From contig JBEKAR010000065.1 in the NCBI GenBank assembly GCA_050015815.1, forward strand, positions 1 through 9,644: 9,644 nt of DNA. Direction: 5' to 3'. This DNA comes from JAJRAL01 sp050015815 (GTDB lineage: Archaea > Thermoplasmatota > Thermoplasmata > Methanomassiliicoccales > UBA472). A model generated the notes under the pieces. It did not search any database. It worked only from the letters and a program-made list of their open reading frames with translations, and was not told the DNA's origin. Positions 7,028-9,644 of the stretch are shown here, one piece after another. A program made the translations under genes and the position numbers. How positions within the stretch are numbered: the first letter of the stretch is position 1; each line of letters opens with the position of its first letter.

Positions 7028-7032
7028 CCTCC
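7028..7032 (-). promoter_or_regulatory. Shine-Dalgarno site deciding the R15P isomerase start
   Basis: GGAGG on the minus strand (within CTGGAGGAAGAAG) precedes the ATG at 7021 with a 6-nt spacer. The upstream ATG at 7102 has no comparable motif. This supports the shorter 312-residue protein. Confidence 0.75.
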
Positions 7033-7059
7033 AGGGCGGTAGTAATCCCTGTCTCCTGG

Positions 7060-7071
7060 CATTAAACCTGT
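7060..7071 (-). promoter_or_regulatory. Possible TATA box for the R15P isomerase-rbcL-deoA operon
   Basis: In the 90-bp gap after polX the minus strand reads ACAGGTTTAATG, with core GTTTAAT. A start site about 25 nt downstream, near 7038, would leave a leader of about 17 nt that contains the GGAGG ribosome site. The fit is good in position but the core is not a perfect TATA match. No T-rich terminator is visible after the polX stop, so read-through from polX also remains possible. Confidence 0.4.
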
Positions 7072-7111
7072 CTGTGAGGGAGAGGACCGACGGCGTTCGC
7101 ACCGTTTCAGA

Positions 7112-8824
7112 TCATTTGGCCAGGAATCTTTCCAGCTCATTGAGCGTTCTGGTGTTCAATACGTCGCCGCGCTCGAGCCATCCCCTTCGCGCCGTCGCGA
7201 CTCCGTACAGCATGTTGTCGAGGTGACCGACCGCATGCGAGTCGGTGCCGATCGCGATCATGGCCCCAATCTCCTTTGCCTTGCGGCAGTCAGTGTCCTT
7301 GAGGTCCAGTCTCTCGGGGAAGGCGTTGAGCTCGAGGCAGACGTTGTTGTCCTTCGCCGCCCTCATCACCCTATCTAGGTCGATGGCGTAGGGCTCGCGC
7401 TGCTCCAGCACCCTTCCGGTCGGATGACCCAGGATCGTCAGATAATCGTTCGAGATCGCCGTCAGGACACGGTCCGTCATCTCCTCCTCGCTCATGTTGA
7501 ACTTGGAATGCACGGAACCCAGGACGAAATCGAGATCCCGTAGCACGGAGTCCGGATAGCCTAGCTTGCCGTCTTCTTCGATCTCGACCTCCGTGCCGAC
7601 CAGCACCCTGACCTCCGGCAGCAGCCTATTGAGATTCTTGGCGATGTCCGTGTTGCCCTTCAGCCTCTCGACCGAAAGACCGTTCGCTACCTTCAGCCCC
7701 TCCGAATGATCGGTTATTCCGACGTAATCATAGCCGCGGCGCTTGCACGCATAGGCGATCTCCTCCATCGTGGCGTTGCCGTCGCTCGCAATGGTATGGA
7801 CGTGGAAGTCCCCCTTGATCTCCTTGAGCTCGATGAGCTTCGGCAGCTTGTGGTCGAGCGACGCCTCTATTTCGCCGTTGTTCTCCCTGATCTCGGGCGG
7901 CATGATCTCGAGGCCGAGCGCCTCATAGATGTCTTCCTCCTTTTCCCCCGCCATGATCTCACCTGAATCCTTGCGGAACATGCCGTACTCGTTGAGCTTC
8001 CATCCCTTGTCGATTGCCATCTGGCGCAGGGATATGTTGTGCTCTTTGGAGCCGGTGAAGTACTGAAGGGCTGCTCCATACTCCACCTCCTTCGCCACGC
8101 GCATGTCCACCTGGACCCCGCTCTGCAAGCGCACCGTGACCTTCTTGTCGCCTCTGACGACGACCTCCGCCACCTCTGGATGAGATGTGAAGATGTCCAT
8201 CGCCCAGCGCGGGTCGTCCGTGCCCATCAGGATGTCCAGGTCACCGATTGTCTCCTTCATCCGGCGCAGGCTACCGGCGACGCTCACCTTGTCGGTGTTC
8301 GCCTTCTTGATCAGGTATTCGACTATCCCCTTGGCGGTCGGATAGGCGTAGCCGAGCAACATCCTCCCGCTCCTCCGCTCGATTAGCTCGATCCCGTGGA
8401 GTATGCTCTCCTCCGACTTCTCCCCGAACCCCTTCAGCTCGCGGATGCGGTGCTCTTGCACTGCCTTCTTTAGGTCCTGGAGGTCGGTGACCTTGAGCTC
8501 CTTGTAGAGGCGGACCGCCGTCTTCGGTCCGATGTCGGGCACGCTCATCACCTGCAGCAGACCGGCCGGGTACTGCTCCTTGAGCTCGTTCAGGTATGCT
8601 AGTTGGCCAGTGTCGAGTATCTCTTCGATCTTCTTCTCGATCGCCTCTCCCACCCCGGGTATTTCCCTGAGCTTTCCCGACTTCCTGACGTGGGCGACGT
8701 CCTCTGATAGCGATTCGATGCTCCTCGCCGCTTTTCGGTAGGCGTTCGGCTTGAACGCCACTCCCTCGAGGTCGAGGATATCCGCTATCTGGTAGAAGAT
8801 GTTCGCGACCTCGGCGTTTCTCAT
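7112..8824 (-). CDS. polX: DNA polymerase X family protein with C-terminal PHP domain
   Basis: 570 residues from the chosen start, the same length I recall for Bacillus subtilis PolX, to which it aligns along its whole length. It is a repair enzyme: gap-filling DNA synthesis by the Pol beta-like core plus PHP-domain nuclease activity suited to base excision repair. The N-terminus is an 8-kDa-like helical domain with helix-hairpin-helix motifs (IPGVGEAIEKK at 55-65, VPDIGPKTA at 95-103, LKGFGEKSE at 130-138). The palm carries GSLRRMKETIGDLDIL with D195 and D197, then QVDMRV with D240, and YFTGSKEHN (255-263). The PHP domain has HVHTIASDG (H341, H343, D348), TDHS (H373), GSVHSKF (H439), GHPTGR (H467) and GTDSHA (D528, H530), so its metal ligands look intact. 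An ATG at 8842 would add six residues; 8824 was chosen because it sits 30 bp from a good TATA box. Confidence 0.95.
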   Translation of the reverse strand: MRNAEVANIFYQIADILDLEGVAFKPNAYRKAARSIESLSEDVAHVRKSGKLREIPGVGEAIEKKIEEILDTGQLAYLNELKEQYPAGLLQVMSVPDIGPKTAVRLYKELKVTDLQDLKKAVQEHRIRELKGFGEKSEESILHGIELIERRSGRMLLGYAYPTAKGIVEYLIKKANTDKVSVAGSLRRMKETIGDLDILMGTDDPRWAMDIFTSHPEVAEVVVRGDKKVTVRLQSGVQVDMRVAKEVEYGAALQYFTGSKEHNISLRQMAIDKGWKLNEYGMFRKDSGEIMAGEKEEDIYEALGLEIMPPEIRENNGEIEASLDHKLPKLIELKEIKGDFHVHTIASDGNATMEEIAYACKRRGYDYVGITDHSEGLKVANGLSVERLKGNTDIAKNLNRLLPEVRVLVGTEVEIEEDGKLGYPDSVLRDLDFVLGSVHSKFNMSEEEMTDRVLTAISNDYLTILGHPTGRVLEQREPYAIDLDRVMRAAKDNNVCLELNAFPERLDLKDTDCRKAKEIGAMIAIGTDSHAVGHLDNMLYGVATARRGWLERGDVLNTRTLNELERFLAK

Positions 8825-8850
8825 CTGGACGAACGTTTGCATTCCCGACG

Positions 8851-8858
8851 ATAAATAG
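8851..8858 (-). promoter_or_regulatory. TATA box of polX
   Basis: CTATTTAT on the minus strand is the clearest TATA-like core in the window. Its centre lies about 30 bp before the ATG at 8824, giving a leaderless or nearly leaderless transcript. It lies too close to the alternative ATG at 8842 for that codon to be in the message. No Shine-Dalgarno motif precedes 8824, which is consistent. Confidence 0.55.
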
Positions 8859-9004
8859 ATTGCAGCACCAGTCAGAGTTTGGCCATCACTCAGATCTGGG
8901 CGTTTTCAGCCAGTCCCATCCTCGTGCGAGAAGATAACATGGACCATCCATCCGCAACCTGCTAATACGGGCGGAGTCGAATGCAATCCGCAGAGCGTGA
9001 GGTC

Positions 9005-9644
9005 ATGGAGGCTTACAATCCCTACGAGACCGCGAAGCAACAGGTTGACCGTGTAGGCAAGATGCTCGGCCTGAGCCAGGATGTCATCGAGCTCTTGAAG
9101 GCGCCCAGGCGCGAGCTCGGCGTCAATTTCCCGGTGAAGATGGATGATGGAAGCATGAGGATATTCAAGGGCTACCGGGTGCAGCACAACTTCGCCCGGG
9201 GTCCGCTCAAGGGGGGGGTCAGGTTCCATCCCAACGTGACGATCGACGAGGTGCGAGCGTTGTCGATGTGGATGACCTGGAAGTGCGCCGTGGTCGGCAT
9301 CCCGTTCGGGGGAGCGAAGGGAGGCGTGATCTGCAACCCGAAGGAGCTCAGCCGGACCGAGCTGGAGAAGATCACCCGGCGGTACACGAACGAGATCGCG
9401 CTCATTATCGGCCCTCAGGAGGACATCCCGGCCCCAGACGTATACACCGACGCGCAGACAATGGCCTGGATGATGGATACGTACAGCATGGGCGTGGGCC
9501 ACTCCGTTCCGGGCATCGTGACCGGCAAGCCGATTGAGCTCGGCGGCTCGAAGGGGAGAGAGGATGCGACGTCCAGGGGAGTGATGTACGTCGCACAGGA
9601 GGCGGCGAGAGCGAAGGGGCTGGAGCTAAAGGGGGCGAGGGTCG
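9005..9644 (+). CDS. gdhA: Glutamate dehydrogenase, N-terminal part (3' end outside window)
   Basis: Open to the right edge; 213 residues are visible, about half of the usual 415-420. It interconverts glutamate with 2-oxoglutarate and ammonia using NAD(P). The visible part is the substrate-binding domain: VQHNFARGPLKGGVRFHP with K69, TWKCAVVGIPFGGAKGG with K93 and catalytic K105, and the DIPAPDVYT segment with D145. It is followed by GIVTGKP and ELGGSKGR, leading into the Rossmann domain. The N-terminus MEAYNPYETA resembles the MVEIDPFEMA start recalled for Thermococcus GDH, so ATG 9005 is preferred. An in-frame ATG at 8981, with GGAG four nt upstream, would add eight residues and cannot be excluded. 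The gene diverges from polX across a spacer of about 180 bp in which I see no clear promoter for this strand. Cofactor preference lies in the missing half. Leucine dehydrogenase is less likely by sequence. Confidence 0.93.
   Translation, partial: MEAYNPYETAKQQVDRVGKMLGLSQDVIELLKAPRRELGVNFPVKMDDGSMRIFKGYRVQHNFARGPLKGGVRFHPNVTIDEVRALSMWMTWKCAVVGIPFGGAKGGVICNPKELSRTELEKITRRYTNEIALIIGPQEDIPAPDVYTDAQTMAWMMDTYSMGVGHSVPGIVTGKPIELGGSKGREDATSRGVMYVAQEAARAKGLELKGARV

Noticed and set aside
8939..8965. Eight-codon mini-ORF and small ATGGaCCAT palindrome upstream of gdhA, considered as a leader peptide or operator
   Set aside because: Both are very short, there is no ribosome site before the mini-ORF, and no alternative hairpins of the attenuation type were found.
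1..9644. tRNA or rRNA genes, CRISPR arrays, insertion sequences, integrase or prophage genes
   Set aside because: No direct repeat series, terminal inverted repeats, transposase-like frame or tRNA cloverleaf consensus (such as GGTTCGA-type T loops in context) was found on either strand by eye.

Overview
This window reads as archaeal chromosome. The clearest sign is a complete set for the archaeal AMP / pentose-bisphosphate route: ribose-1,5-bisphosphate isomerase, a form III-type RuBisCO and AMP phosphorylase. Other signs are TATA-like boxes about 25-30 nt before start codons, a mixture of leaderless-looking and Shine-Dalgarno starts, and a GDH N-terminus like those of Thermococcus-type archaea. 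The DNA is G+C-rich. A euryarchaeal or Thermoplasmata-like lineage is my best guess, but no rRNA or other lineage marker is present, so the assignment is weak.

Layout from left to right. The 3' end of a dnaJ chaperone gene (+) enters at base 1 and overlaps the end of a converging gene for a small orphan sensor-like protein (DUF1638-like, -). A divergent spacer of about 230 bp leads to an MFS (DHA1-type) efflux transporter (+). Next is a RuvC/RNase H-fold protein with an extra N-terminal domain (+), preceded by a TATA-like element. Its last 20 bp overlap the converging metabolic operon. On the minus strand, in transcription order, lie polX (DNA polymerase X with PHP domain), R15P isomerase, rbcL and AMP phosphorylase (deoA). 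The last three are separated by only 4 nt each. Finally gdhA (glutamate dehydrogenase, +) diverges from polX and runs off the right edge.

How the genes work together: AMP phosphorylase converts NMP plus phosphate to ribose 1,5-bisphosphate and free base. The isomerase turns R15P into ribulose 1,5-bisphosphate. RuBisCO fixes CO2 to give two 3-phosphoglycerate. The operon therefore encodes the whole step from nucleotide salvage to central carbon metabolism, in the reverse of the reaction order. PolX lies only 90 bp upstream in the same direction and may be partly co-transcribed. GDH links 2-oxoglutarate and ammonia to glutamate and has no evident direct tie to the operon.

No tRNA, rRNA, CRISPR array, insertion sequence or prophage feature was seen. 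No gene-free stretch exceeds 300 bases; the longest are about 230 bp (1060-1289) and 180 bp (8825-9004). I found no convincing wholly undescribed system. The best leads are the compact three-gene operon with its slightly atypical RuBisCO active-site segment, the orphan sensor domain, and the two-domain RuvC-like protein.
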